Shown: positions 1 through 8,960, numbered from the stretch's first letter. The stretch: DNA of 64,000 nt from Methylobacterium sp. Leaf108 (GCF_001423265.1 NZ_LMND01000032.1:1149-65148), one strand, 5' to 3'. Program-made: numbers and translations. Notes: a model not told the origin generated them from the sequence alone.

Positions 1-257
1 CCGACCCCGATCACCGGTTCGAGCGCGGGCCGCCGGTCCCCGAACGAGGCCAGCAGGCTGTCGAGCGCCCGGCCCCGCATCGCCTCGATCACGGCCGCGT
101 CGAGGTCGACGATCTCGTAGCGCGCGAACGTCCCCTGCGCCGTCGTCACGTCCGCCCCCTCCAGAACGGCGCTCGTCGTCGGACCCGCCGCAGGCAGGAT
201 CGACGAGCAGCCCGACACCGCCAGCGCGGTGAAGAGAAGGTAGGGAAGGGTACGCAT
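1..257 (-). CDS. Polysaccharide export lipoprotein (Wza/SLBB type), 5' part only
   Basis: Only the first 85 codons are present; the gene runs off the left edge. The product opens with a hydrophobic signal segment ending in a lipobox-like VSGC (Cys17), so it should be lipidated and sent to the outer membrane. The following region (about residues 36-85, with the block ARYEIVDLDAAVIEA and a GD near the end) resembles the start of periplasmic polysaccharide biosynthesis/export proteins of the Wza family, which form the outer-membrane channel for exopolysaccharide. The family call rests on this short N-terminus and is an inference. It is transcribed divergently from gluconokinase. Confidence 0.6.
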   Translation of the reverse strand, partial: MRTLPYLLFTALAVSGCSSILPAAGPTTSAVLEGADVTTAQGTFARYEIVDLDAAVIEAMRGRALDSLLASFGDRRPALEPVIGV

Positions 258-479
258 CCAGGGCAGCCTGTCGGTTTCGCCAGCCTGCTGCCTAGACCAT
301 CGGCACCGCGAAGTCCGTGGCGGGTGGGTCACAGTCACACCGCGAGCGGCGCCCGCCCCCGCCATCCCCGTTGCCCACACGCCCCGCACCGTGTCCCACC
401 ATCAGCGCGCGAATCGTTCACCCCCCTTTAACCGATCCCCCGGTCCGTTGGACCGCAGTCGTCCACGACGGAAGCACGG

Positions 480-1013
480 ATGCCATCGACGCTGCCGCCC
501 GCCGCACCCGCCCGCGTCCTCGTCGTGATGGGGGTGTCGGGCTGTGGAAAGAGCACGATCGCGGCCCTGCTGGCCCAGACGCTCGGCTGGCGCTTCGCGG
601 ACGGCGATGCGTTCCACAGCGATGGGAACATCGCCAGGATGCGGTCAGGCCTGGGTTTGGGCGACGCCGAGCGGGCGCCCTGGCTGGCGGCCATCGCAGC
701 CTGGATCGACAGGTGCCTGGCGGAGGGTCGCTCGGGCGTGATCGCCTGCTCGGCCCTGCGGCGCGCCTATCGCGACGCCCTCGTGCGCGGGCGCGACTCC
801 GTCCTGATCGTCCATCTCTCCGGCGACCGCGCGCTGATCGCCGCCCGGCTCGGCGCGCGGCGCGGCCACTTCATGCCGCCCGCCCTCCTCGAGAGCCAGT
901 TCGCCGACTTCGAGCCGCCGGGCCCGGACGAGAACCCGATCGTGGCGGCCGTCACCGAATCACCCGACGCCATGGTGGAGGCCATCCTGCGCGAGCTCGC
1001 GTCCCGCGCCTGA
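480..1013 (+). CDS. gntK: Gluconokinase
   Basis: A 177-residue protein with the Walker A loop GVSGCGKST at about residues 18-26, followed by the GDAFH and IACSALRRAYRD blocks typical of the GntK/IdnK family. It phosphorylates D-gluconate to 6-phosphogluconate with ATP in the cytoplasm, feeding the Entner-Doudoroff and pentose phosphate routes. Length matches the family. The ATG at 480 is the first start consistent with the usual short N-terminus before the P-loop. It stands alone, with no gluconate permease or GntR regulator adjacent in the window. Confidence 0.9.
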   Translation: MPSTLPPAAPARVLVVMGVSGCGKSTIAALLAQTLGWRFADGDAFHSDGNIARMRSGLGLGDAERAPWLAAIAAWIDRCLAEGRSGVIACSALRRAYRDALVRGRDSVLIVHLSGDRALIAARLGARRGHFMPPALLESQFADFEPPGPDENPIVAAVTESPDAMVEAILRELASRA

Positions 1014-1253
1014 GCCCCCGGCACCGTCCCGGCCGCCGCAGCCGGCATCGGCCGGCTCCAACCTCCTGACACCATGTGCGGATCTCCGGAGTGCGGGTCG
1101 GTCGGAGCCGCCGAGCGGCTGTGTCATGTGCGCCACAACACACAGGCAAACGGCCGTGCTTGCACCCCGCAACGGCGCCCGAGCCGCTTTCCGGCCGCAT
1201 TTGGGCTCGACCGATGACCGGACGGCTCAACGCCACACCGGGTCCCGACCAGC

Positions 1254-2114
1254 ATGAACCAGCGCCTCCTGCTCCTCGCCGCCGCCACGTTGTGGTCCGC
1301 GCCGGCCCTCGCGCAGCAGGCAGCGGTCCCCCGCGACAACATCAACGCGTTGATCGAGGCCCAGGCGAAGGCGGCCGGCGTGCCGTCGAGCTTCGTCCAC
1401 CAGGTGGTCAAGCGCGAAAGCAACTACAATCCCAAGGCCAAGGGCGGATCGGCCCTGGGCCTGATGCAGATCAAGCACGCCACCGCCCGGGGCATGGGCT
1501 ACGGCGGCGATGCCGCCGGCCTCTACGATCCCGAGACCAACCTGCGCTATGGCATCGCCTATCTCGCCGGAGCCTATCGCGCCGCCAAGGGCGACATCAT
1601 CCAGGCCTACAGCTACTACAGCCGCGGCTACTACTACGCCGCCAAGCGCCTGGGCATCAGCACCAGCGTTGCCGCGCTCGATCCGGCTCCGGCCGCGAAA
1701 TCGGGTGCCGCCTTCGGCAGCCTGTTCGGCCTGCGTCCGGCCACGGACCCCAACCTGACCGCCGCCAGCACGGCACTCGCCTACGCGCCGTCCGCCGCCA
1801 CCGATCCGGCCCCGACGGAGGTCGTGGAGGTTCCGCTGCCGCCGCGCCGGCCGGCCGCCTTCCTCGTCGACGTCGCGACCGCGTCCGTCGCGTCCGTCCC
1901 GGCAACGGCAGCCGCCGTGTCCCCGGAGGCCGCCGTGGTTGCGGGCCCGGCGACGACGGCCGATGCCACGATCGTCGAGACCGTGGCGGTTCCGCTGCCG
2001 CCCCGGCGTCCCTCCCTCGTGCAATTGGCCTCGGTCGGGCGACCGATCGTCGCGAAGAAGCCCGCCGCCGCCGCTCCGGTGCTGGAGGCCTCGGCGCTCC
2101 CGTCGGTGCAATAG
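1254..2114 (+). CDS. Lytic transglycosylase, SLT domain, with proline-rich tail
   Basis: A 286-residue secreted protein. A signal peptide (about residues 1-20, ending ALA) leads into a goose-lysozyme-like SLT domain at about residues 28-135, with the catalytic Glu in RESNYNP (Glu55), the GLMQI motif near residue 70 and the YSYYSRGYYYA block. It should cleave the MurNAc-GlcNAc bond of peptidoglycan in the periplasm. The second half (residues about 140-286) is a low-complexity Ala/Pro/Val tail holding two copies of VPLPPRRP about 60 residues apart, possibly a docking or wall-associated segment. Monocistronic. Confidence 0.85.
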   Translation: MNQRLLLLAAATLWSAPALAQQAAVPRDNINALIEAQAKAAGVPSSFVHQVVKRESNYNPKAKGGSALGLMQIKHATARGMGYGGDAAGLYDPETNLRYGIAYLAGAYRAAKGDIIQAYSYYSRGYYYAAKRLGISTSVAALDPAPAAKSGAAFGSLFGLRPATDPNLTAASTALAYAPSAATDPAPTEVVEVPLPPRRPAAFLVDVATASVASVPATAAAVSPEAAVVAGPATTADATIVETVAVPLPPRRPSLVQLASVGRPIVAKKPAAAAPVLEASALPSVQ

Positions 2115-2532
2115 ACCCGCGCCGAGGCCGGGGATCACGCGGAATCGTCGGGCCGGATCGCCATATCGGCCGTCTGCGGCGGGCGCGGCGGCACGGAACG
2201 CCGGTCGGGTGGCCGATCACCGGCCAAGAGCGCGAAACACGGATGACCCCGGCGGACCACCGAGCGGCGGTCGTGTCATCACGGCATGCACAAACCATAT
2301 GTTGCGATGCGAAGTGGAACATAGCATGCAGGCGGGATGCAGGCGCTCCGGCCACCGGTGACGCTCCAACCTGTCGACTCGGAACGATGTTTTACGGCAA
2401 CGCCTTATCCACAGGTCCTCGAACCGTCCCGCGCCTCGCCGCCGGGCCGGGGCAGGGCGCACCCGACGCCCCTGCGGTCCGACCGCCACGCGGCCGGTGC
2501 ATCGTGACGTCGGTTCAGGGACGCGCGACCTC
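2115..2532. other. Intergenic region upstream of the HTH/shikimate-kinase-like regulator
   Basis: No convincing gene in these 418 bases. The 2287-2341 part is less GC-rich and holds three TGCA tetramers (2287, 2327, 2338) and the inverted repeat ATGTT-N14-AACAT (2299-2322), a plausible operator for the downstream regulator. Confidence 0.5.
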
Positions 2533-3417
2533 ATGACCGAGGCGGTGGAACAGGAATCGCTCTTCCTGGCCGAGCTCGGCCGCCGGGTCCGGCATGCCAG
2601 GACCGTCCGTGGCCTGTCGCGCAAGCTGCTGTCGCAGACCTCGGGCCTGTCCGAGCGCTACATCGCCCAGCTGGAGGGCGGGCAGGGCAACGTCTCGATC
2701 ATCCTGCTGCGGCGGGTCGCCAACGCCATGGGCGTGCGGCTCGACGACCTCATCGCCGGCCAGGACATCGCGTCGGAGTGGCAGGTGGTGCGCGATCTTC
2801 TCGCCACCGCGTCGGGGGAGCAGATCGCCCTGGCCAAGGGCATCCTCTCGGGCAAGGCGGGGGCGGCCGGCGAGGTCCTGCAGCCGCGGGTCGCCGTCGT
2901 GGGGCTGCGCGGGGCCGGCAAGTCCACCCTCGGACGCATGGTGGCCGAGCGCCTCGGCTGGACCTTCGTCGAACTCAACGCCGAGATCGAGCGCGAGAAC
3001 GCCCTGTCCGTGAAGGAGATCTTCGCGATCTACGGACAGGAGGGCTATCGCCGCCTCGAGCAGGGGGCCCTGCGCCGCCTCACCGAGCGTCCCGGACCGT
3101 TCGTGCTGGCCACCAGCGGCGGCATCGTCGCCGAGCCGCTGACCTACGACCTCCTGTTGCAGGCCTTCTTCACGATCTGGCTGCGGGCCAAGCCGGAGGA
3201 GCACATGCAGCGGGTGCGCGAACAGGGCGAGTTGCCGACCACCGGCGACCACGCCTCGGCGATGCAGGAGCTGCGGGCGGTGCTGCTGAGCCGCGAACCC
3301 CTCTATGCGCGCGCCTCGGCGGTGGTCGACACCTCCGACGTCGGCATCGACGTGATGGTCGACCGCCTCGCCGGTGCGATCGAGGCCCGGTTCGGGCAGG
3401 TCGGCACGACGGGCTGA
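2533..3417 (+). CDS. XRE-family regulator fused to a shikimate kinase-like domain (BzdR/BoxR type)
   Basis: A 294-residue fusion. Residues about 12-75 form a Cro/CI-type helix-turn-helix (SQTSGLSERYIAQLEGG). After a linker comes a shikimate kinase-like fold with an intact P-loop, GLRGAGKST, at 124-132. The shikimate-binding Asp of true kinases (D-x-D before the EIE helix) is replaced: the equivalent reads ELN, so catalysis on shikimate is doubtful. This is the architecture of BzdR/BoxR, where the kinase-like domain senses an aromatic acyl-CoA. No benzoyl-CoA pathway gene is visible nearby, so the ligand here is unknown. ATG 2533 is preferred to GTG 2497 because the HTH begins soon after it. 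Confidence 0.85.
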   Translation: MTEAVEQESLFLAELGRRVRHARTVRGLSRKLLSQTSGLSERYIAQLEGGQGNVSIILLRRVANAMGVRLDDLIAGQDIASEWQVVRDLLATASGEQIALAKGILSGKAGAAGEVLQPRVAVVGLRGAGKSTLGRMVAERLGWTFVELNAEIERENALSVKEIFAIYGQEGYRRLEQGALRRLTERPGPFVLATSGGIVAEPLTYDLLLQAFFTIWLRAKPEEHMQRVREQGELPTTGDHASAMQELRAVLLSREPLYARASAVVDTSDVGIDVMVDRLAGAIEARFGQVGTTG

Positions 3418-3647
3418 GCACGACGGGCCGAGGGAGGGCGCTCGTCGCTCACTCGCGCATCGTCGGAGCATCGGATGTCTCCGAAGGCCGGCAGCGACCG
3501 TCCGGTCCGATGCGATAGAAGTGCGGCGACCTTGATCGCAGGGGTGCCGCGCACCACGCTATGGCTCGACCGGCGGCGTCGATGCGCGATCGCATCGGGG
3601 CGAGGCCCGGCCGAGCGTCACCCGCGTCCTCCTCGAGGAGCCCACCG

Positions 3648-4493
3648 ATGTCCGCCAGCCCGTCCATCAGCCCCAGCGAGCCGGCGATCCTCGATCCGGT
3701 CTGGAGCCGCCTGCGCGCCGAGGCCGAGACGGTGGTGCGCGAAGAGCCCCAGCTCGCCTCCTTCATCGTCGCCACTGTCCTCAACCACGCCAGCCTCGAA
3801 TCGGCCGTCTCGCATCGTGTGGCGGCGCGGCTCGGGCACGCCTCCCTGTCGAGCGAGCTCGTCGCCCACGGCTTCCACGAGGCCATCGCCGACGATCCCC
3901 GCATCGGCCAGAGCTTTCGCGCCGACATCGTCGCGGTGCTCGACCGCGATCCGGCGGCGAGCCGGGCGCTCGAGCCGGTCCTGTACTTCAAGGGCTTCCA
4001 CGCGATCCAGGCCCATCGCCTGGCGCATTGGTACTGGACGCACGGCCGGCGCGATCTCGCCCTCTACCTCCAGAGCCGATCCTCGGAGGTGTTCCAGACC
4101 GACATCCATCCCGCCGCCCGGGTGGGGCGCGGCATCTTCCTCGACCACGCCACCGGCCTCGTGGTCGGCTCCACCGCGGTGATCGAGGACGACGTCTCGA
4201 TGCTGCACGCGGTGACGCTCGGCGGCACCGGCAAGCAGGGCAGCGACCGCCATCCCAAGATCCGGCGCGGCGTCATGATCGGGGCGGGCGCCAAGATTCT
4301 CGGCAACATCGAGGTCGGGGCCTGCGCCCGGGTGGCGGCGGGCTCGGTGGTGCTGCGGCCGGTGCCGCCCAACACCACCGTGGTCGGGGTGCCCGCCCGC
4401 GTGGTCGGCACCGCCGGATGCGCCGAGCCCTCGCGCGCGATGGACCAGTTCGTGAGCCTCGATCAATTCATCCACATGGCCGACGGCATCTGA
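3648..4493 (+). CDS. cysE: Serine O-acetyltransferase
   Basis: A 281-residue protein that acetylates L-serine with acetyl-CoA, the committed step of cysteine synthesis. The N-terminal helical domain (about residues 15-140) contains the DPA...YFKGFHAIQAHRLAHW block of CysE. It is followed by a left-handed beta-helix of hexapeptide repeats (about 150-250) with FLDHATGLVVG, the catalytic-region HAVTLGGTGKQ and the closing VPARVVG turn. A GAGGAG ribosome-binding site lies ten bases before ATG 3648, which also removes an unlikely N-terminal extension. The small DUF3126 gene follows, a neighbour often seen with cysE in Rhizobiales. Confidence 0.93.
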   Translation: MSASPSISPSEPAILDPVWSRLRAEAETVVREEPQLASFIVATVLNHASLESAVSHRVAARLGHASLSSELVAHGFHEAIADDPRIGQSFRADIVAVLDRDPAASRALEPVLYFKGFHAIQAHRLAHWYWTHGRRDLALYLQSRSSEVFQTDIHPAARVGRGIFLDHATGLVVGSTAVIEDDVSMLHAVTLGGTGKQGSDRHPKIRRGVMIGAGAKILGNIEVGACARVAAGSVVLRPVPPNTTVVGVPARVVGTAGCAEPSRAMDQFVSLDQFIHMADGI

Positions 4494-4739
4494 CCGGCCT
4501 CGGCAGGCAGTCGCGGGTTGCCCTGCGAAGGCCAGCCGAGGTCTCTTCGATGGCGCATCATGGTCTCCCGCGAACCGCGGACCACGTCGCGGAATGATGC
4601 TTGGGATGCAGCCGCTGCGGGTTGCCCCCTCACGGCGGCCATGGCAAGCGAAGCCCCGAACCCATCCCATCGCGATGGCGGGCGCTCCCCGACCGGGGAC
4701 GCGGACACCCGCCATCGGCCACCGCCCAGAGGTCGCCGC

Positions 4740-4952
4740 GTGAACAAGACAGACATCGTGAAGGTCCAGGATTACCTGCGCCGCACCTTCTCCAACACCA
4801 ACATCCGCCTCGTTCCCCGTCCCAAGAAGGACGATTCGGCCGAGGTCTACATCGGCGAGGAATTCCTCGGCGTGGTCTCGGTGGACGACGAGGACGGCGA
4901 CCGCTCGTTCAATTTCGCCATGGCGATCCTCGACATCGACCTCGAGGATTGA
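4740..4952 (+). CDS. DUF3126 family protein
   Basis: A 70-residue acidic protein starting at GTG 4740. The sequence fits the small Rhizobiales family DUF3126: an N-terminal helix (DIVKVQDYLRRTF), a short basic strand region (RLVPRPKKDD), then an EVYIGEEFLGVV strand and an acidic C-terminus ending in LDIDLED. No signal peptide or membrane segment. The function is unknown. The position downstream of cysE suggests, but does not prove, a link to sulfur-amino-acid metabolism. Confidence 0.75.
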   Translation: MNKTDIVKVQDYLRRTFSNTNIRLVPRPKKDDSAEVYIGEEFLGVVSVDDEDGDRSFNFAMAILDIDLED

Positions 4953-5074
4953 GCGCGGGCCGACCAATCGCCTGTGGTCGGCGTTTACCCTAACGCGAGG
5001 TGATCCTTAACACTTCGTAAACGCTCGGGCAGAGTGCGCTCCATCGTCCCTCTAGGGTGGAGCCCGCCTCAGCC

Positions 5075-5404
5075 ATGGATATCAGCCCGTCGGCCGTCGA
5101 ATCGATCCAGACGCTCTGCCTCGGCCTCGCCCTGTCCGGCCTCCTCGCCACGGCGTTCGAACTGTTCACCGAGCGGCGGGCGAGCTTCAGCCTGCTCGAT
5201 CGCGGCGGCGTCGCCGCCGCGGCCGTCCTGCCGGTGCTGGTCTTCGGCGCCCCCTTCATCATCCTGCGCAACACGGTGCGCGGCCGCCGGATCGAGGGAC
5301 GGCCGATCCCCTTCGTGATGATCGCCACGATGATCGCCTGCGGCTGGAGCCTGCTGTCGGGACGGCTGGTCCTCGATGCGGCCCACTTCATCGCGGGCAT
5401 CTGA
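5075..5404 (+). CDS. Small integral membrane protein of unknown function
   Basis: A 109-residue protein with three hydrophobic segments (about residues 12-30, 45-65 and 80-97) and a polar RGRRIEGRPI loop between the second and third. It is probably an inner-membrane protein. I chose ATG 5075 rather than the in-frame ATG 5057 because the hydrophobic core starts soon after it. I do not recognise a function; it resembles short conserved membrane proteins of Rhizobiales. It is transcribed toward the convergent cysteine-peptidase gene, 18 bases away. Confidence 0.65.
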   Translation: MDISPSAVESIQTLCLGLALSGLLATAFELFTERRASFSLLDRGGVAAAAVLPVLVFGAPFIILRNTVRGRRIEGRPIPFVMIATMIACGWSLLSGRLVLDAAHFIAGI

Positions 5405-5422
5405 AAGCGGGGCTCGACAGCC

Positions 5423-6181
5423 TCAGCGATTCGCGGTGGTGACCGGTGAGGCGACGCCGTTGAGCGCCACCCACGCCATCCCGTCCTGCCCCTCGCGCTT
5501 CACGAAGGTGTAGCCGGTCCGCAGTCCCGGCAGGATCGCGTTGGTCTTGTTGTCGAGGATGAGGTCGCCGCGATCGGTGCGGACCATCAGGACCGCATGC
5601 CCCTCACCGATGTCGTCGATCACCACCGTCATGCGCAGGGCCCGGCGCGGCAGGCCGCGCTCGATCAGCATCTTGCGCTTGAGCAGCTGGAAATCCTCGC
5701 AATCGCCGAAGCCGTCGTCGGGATAGTCCCAGCGGTCGACGACCCCCCAATGGGCGATGTCGGTGATCGGCCTGATCCGGGCGTTGACGCGCCGGTTGAC
5801 GCTGGAGAGCGTGCGCCAGATCGCCGGGTTGAGGGCGATGTTGGCCGGCTGGGAGGTGTCGACGGCGCATTCCGCCGGAAGCCTGGCGCAGAGCGCGGTC
5901 CAGGCCGCCACCGGCTTGGCGCCGCCGCCCTCTTCGATGACCGGCACGTCGGGCAGGGAGGCCACGGCGTCGGGCTCCGCGCTGGCCCCTCCCAGCATCA
6001 GGATCGACCCGGCCAGGGCGAGCTGGACAGCCTTGGCGAGGCGACCGGCCAGAGGGACGGCGAGGGGGATTGTCCGTATGGATCCCGTCCCGATATCGTG
6101 CAGACCGGTATGCCGCATCACGATCGCCTCGCCATCCTGGGGCTGAGGCACGAGGTTTGCACGGTCCAGGCCGTCACTCAA
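5423..6181 (-). CDS. Periplasmic transglutaminase-like cysteine peptidase (BTLCP), copy 1
   Basis: Up to 252 residues; the true start may be the internal Met at residue 22 (6118). A hydrophobic signal segment (VQLALAGSILMLGGASA) directs it to the periplasm. The catalytic triad of bacterial transglutaminase-like cysteine proteinases is visible: Cys in GFGDCEDFQ, His in GEGHAVLMV and Asp in LILDNK. LapG, the best-known member, cuts adhesins under c-di-GMP control; the substrate here is unknown. A closely similar gene lies immediately upstream on the same strand (6303-6941), so the two are tandem paralogues. Confidence 0.8.
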   Translation of the reverse strand: MSDGLDRANLVPQPQDGEAIVMRHTGLHDIGTGSIRTIPLAVPLAGRLAKAVQLALAGSILMLGGASAEPDAVASLPDVPVIEEGGGAKPVAAWTALCARLPAECAVDTSQPANIALNPAIWRTLSSVNRRVNARIRPITDIAHWGVVDRWDYPDDGFGDCEDFQLLKRKMLIERGLPRRALRMTVVIDDIGEGHAVLMVRTDRGDLILDNKTNAILPGLRTGYTFVKREGQDGMAWVALNGVASPVTTANR

Positions 6182-6302
6182 TCGGAAAAATGAAGGCCTT
6201 GTTAACTTCTCAAACCGGCATCGGTTCCGAAAAAATACGGCTTTCGGTCACGGGGGCGGGAGAACCATCCTCTCGTCCTCGACCCCTCGCCGATCGGATC
6301 TT

Positions 6303-6941
6303 TCAGCGGTTGGCGGTGGTGGCCGGCGAGGTGACGCCGCCCAGGGACACCCAGGCGACGGCGGCCTGGCTCTCCCGCTTGATGAAGACGTAGCCGGTCC
6401 GATACCAGGGCAGGATCTCGCTGGTCTTGTTGTCGAGGACGTAGTCGCCCCGGTCGGTGATCAGGGTGAGGACGGCATGGCCCTCGCCTTTTTCGTCGAT
6501 GACCACGGTCATCCGCATGGCGCGGCGCGGCAGGCCGGCGGCGGCCAGCATCCTGCGCTTGCGCAGCTGGAAGTCTTCGCAATCGCCGGCGCCGTCCTCG
6601 GCGAGGTCCCAGCGGTCGGGCACGCCCCAATGGTCCTGGTCGGTGACGGCGCGGAGCGACGTGTTCACCCGCCGGTTGACCGACACGACGGTGCTCCAGA
6701 CCGCGGGCGAGAGCGGCACGGCGGCCGGCTCGGCGGGGTCGAGCGCGCATTCGGCCGGATAGGCCTGGCAGAAGGTGACCCAGGCGGCGATCGGCCGGGC
6801 GTCGCCCACGGCCATCGCCGCCACCGACACCGGCGGGAGCGGCGCGGACGGCTGAGCGAGAACGGCCGCCGGCCAGAAAGCCAGGGCGGTCACCACCGCC
6901 AACACCGCCAGTCTCGTCACGTTTGCGCCGCGCATCGCCAT
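6303..6941 (-). CDS. Periplasmic transglutaminase-like cysteine peptidase (BTLCP), copy 2
   Basis: A 212-residue paralogue of the neighbouring gene at 5423-6181. The signal peptide (LAVLAVVTALAFWPAAVLAQ) is followed by the catalytic motifs GAGDCEDFQ (Cys), GEGHAVLTL (His) and VLDNK (Asp). The two mature proteins share long blocks such as the DRW..EDG/PDDG region and the ending VTSPATTANR / VASPVTTANR, showing an old tandem duplication. The Met at 6941 is preferred over an upstream start at 7016 because it puts the signal peptide near the N-terminus. Confidence 0.8.
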   Translation of the reverse strand: MAMRGANVTRLAVLAVVTALAFWPAAVLAQPSAPLPPVSVAAMAVGDARPIAAWVTFCQAYPAECALDPAEPAAVPLSPAVWSTVVSVNRRVNTSLRAVTDQDHWGVPDRWDLAEDGAGDCEDFQLRKRRMLAAAGLPRRAMRMTVVIDEKGEGHAVLTLITDRGDYVLDNKTSEILPWYRTGYVFIKRESQAAVAWVSLGGVTSPATTANR

Positions 6942-7191
6942 CACCTCGTCTTCGAGGTGAGGATGGGGCGACGGCCCCTCCGCGGCGCTGAAGCCGATCC
7001 GCGCAATTTTACGCAATCACGCCGCCGGCCGGTCCGCCTGCGGACAGCCCGAATTCCGGGCTGCCAGGGTCACGACAATGATCGGGATCGGATTAGCGGA
7101 TGGGCAACCTTGACGGGGCTAGCACGCAGGCTGCGCCCCGGCGTCGCGGACGCGCGGCGGCCACGGGCCCGGTCCGCGAATGCCGCATCGG

Positions 7192-7818
7192 CTAGAGCGT
7201 CAGGCCTTCGTGGAAGCGGTCGGGCGAGATCGGCAGCATGAACTGGACGCCGATGCCGCCCTCGAAATAGCGCACCACCCGTGCCGGCGTGCGTCCCAGG
7301 GTGACGCTCGCGCCGAGCTGGGGGACCGTCACGGTGGAGAGCGCGGCGCCGGACATCGACAGATCGATGATGCGCGCGGCGATCTCGCGTCCGCTTTCCA
7401 GGCGCATCACGATGCCGGGCTGGATCGGCACCAGCCGCTCGTGGGTCCGGCCCTCGGGCAGGCCGAGGGTCTCGCGGTTGGCGAGCCAGGTGAGCTGCGA
7501 GGCGATCTTGTCGCGCTTGCGCAGGGTGGCCGACAGCTTCACCGCGATGCCGCCGGCCGTCATCCGGGCGATGGTGCCCTCGATGCGGCCGATCTGTTCG
7601 AGATAGAGCACGATCCGCTCACCGACCTGTCCGAGCACGGCACAGGTCAGGCGAACGCCGCCGGGGGACATGTCGACGGTCTGGCAGGGGTATTCCTGGC
7701 GGTCGGAAAGCATGTAGCGCCCGAGCAGCGCCACTTTCACGCGCTGGTGGCGGCGCATGTCGGCGTGGCGCACGACGTGCGGCCGCGGCGTGTCCGATGA
7801 GATGGCGGTCTCGATCAT
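7192..7818 (-). CDS. PilZ-domain protein, two PilZ-like units
   Basis: A 208-residue cytoplasmic protein. The first PilZ unit (about residues 20-100) has the c-di-GMP-binding RxxxR (RRHQR) and the D-x-S-x-x-G motif (DMSPGGV). The second unit (about 120-205) keeps DLSMSGAAL but lacks a clear RxxxR, so it may not bind nucleotide. Such proteins are c-di-GMP effectors. A GGDEF-EAL enzyme is encoded at 16343. The Met at 7818 was chosen because an upstream in-frame extension to 7953 is Arg-rich and unlike any domain. Confidence 0.8.
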   Translation of the reverse strand: MIETAISSDTPRPHVVRHADMRRHQRVKVALLGRYMLSDRQEYPCQTVDMSPGGVRLTCAVLGQVGERIVLYLEQIGRIEGTIARMTAGGIAVKLSATLRKRDKIASQLTWLANRETLGLPEGRTHERLVPIQPGIVMRLESGREIAARIIDLSMSGAALSTVTVPQLGASVTLGRTPARVVRYFEGGIGVQFMLPISPDRFHEGLTL

Positions 7819-8121
7819 GGCAATCGCGCGACGGCTCCAGCCCTGCCTGCCGTCGCGGCGGGACCCGCGGCGGGCAGACGGGAACGACGGGGTCCGCCCG
7901 GCGGTGGACAGCGACGGGTCACCCCCGCGCCATGCCGGACATGCCGGGACCATCGCCGGATTTGGTTACGAAAGACTTTTTCCCCGGCCGATCGCGTGCT
8001 CTCGCCACCGATTCTACAACCTGCCCGACAGCCGATGATCGGTCGGTCGCGTCCGGGTGCGGATGTCACCGCGGCGCCGGCTCGCCGGCCCCGTGCCCGC
8101 GCGAATCGGGCGACGGTGCGG
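7819..8121. other. Intergenic region between the PAS-like and PilZ genes
   Basis: About 300 bases separating two leftward genes. I see no credible coding sequence; a promoter for the PilZ gene is expected here but I could not identify one with confidence. Confidence 0.35.
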
Positions 8122-8727
8122 TCAGGCCCGCCCGCCCGGATGGACGAAAAGATGGCCGCGGCGGCGCGGCATCCGGTCGTTGGCGGGTTGGGGCACGGCA
8201 TCGAGGACGTCGTCGGCGGGTGCGGCGGGGAGGGCATCCGGGCCGAGCACCCGCAGGGAGGTGGTGCTGAGGTGGACGAGGGGACGCAGGCCGAGCCAAT
8301 GCGGGATCACCTGAGGGCTCAGCGCGCCGAGGATGCGCGACTGGGTCTGCCCGCGGTGGCGCAGGGGCAACAGCAGGAGTTCGAGGTCGACCGCCTCGCC
8401 CTCGGAGGTCTCGCCGCGCAGGCCCGCCACCATCCCGACCGTATCGACGGCCACGGCCTCGACGAGGCGCCAGGGATCGGCGGTGGGTTCGCCCCAGAGG
8501 CGGGCGAAGTCGGCGCCCCGCAGTTCGCGGCGGAACAGCGCGCAGACGCGGGTGCCGGCGAGGCGGAAGGCGGCGTTGCCCGCCGGCACGTCGACGGAGA
8601 GGATGAGCGCATCGGAGAGGAGGTTGCGGATCGCTCCGGGCTCGATCTCCCGACGTTCGGGCGCGGCACGATCGCGCCGAACCCGGTCCCAATAGGCATG
8701 GAGGAGGCGGCTGGTCGGATGCTTCAT
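8122..8727 (-). CDS. PAS-like (PAS_5 family) protein
   Basis: A 201-residue protein. The block from about residue 5 to 150 (TSRLLHAYWDRVRRDR, IRNLLSDALIL, FRLAGTRVCALFRRELRG, FARLWGEP) matches the PAS_5 family common in Rhizobiales, often found near PilZ genes as here. There is no output domain, so it is likely a small sensor or adaptor. The C-terminal 40 residues are disordered and Pro/Arg-rich. Start chosen at the Met before KHPTSRLL; another in-frame Met lies six codons upstream (8745). Confidence 0.7.
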   Translation of the reverse strand: MKHPTSRLLHAYWDRVRRDRAAPERREIEPGAIRNLLSDALILSVDVPAGNAAFRLAGTRVCALFRRELRGADFARLWGEPTADPWRLVEAVAVDTVGMVAGLRGETSEGEAVDLELLLLPLRHRGQTQSRILGALSPQVIPHWLGLRPLVHLSTTSLRVLGPDALPAAPADDVLDAVPQPANDRMPRRRGHLFVHPGGRA

Positions 8728-8960
8728 GGTGTCCCGCGCTGGCAAGCCCGTCGCCGGGCCTGTATGATTCTGGATCAGGTGATCCGGTCCGGCACCGGCG
8801 CACCGGGCCTTTAGCCTCCATTGCGCACAGCCTATGCCCGCTCGAATCGGCGCGCCGCATTAAGCTTTCATCAGGGTTAACGCCGGCGGGGCGGGGCGAA
8901 TGCCTTTTTGCCTCCGCGAGGGGTTGCCGCTCGGCGGCGAGCGGACGACATGGTGAGACC

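Noticed and set aside
1227..2138. Long open frame opposite the lytic transglycosylase
   Set aside because: Gly/Arg-rich with no motif; a typical antisense shadow in very high-GC DNA.
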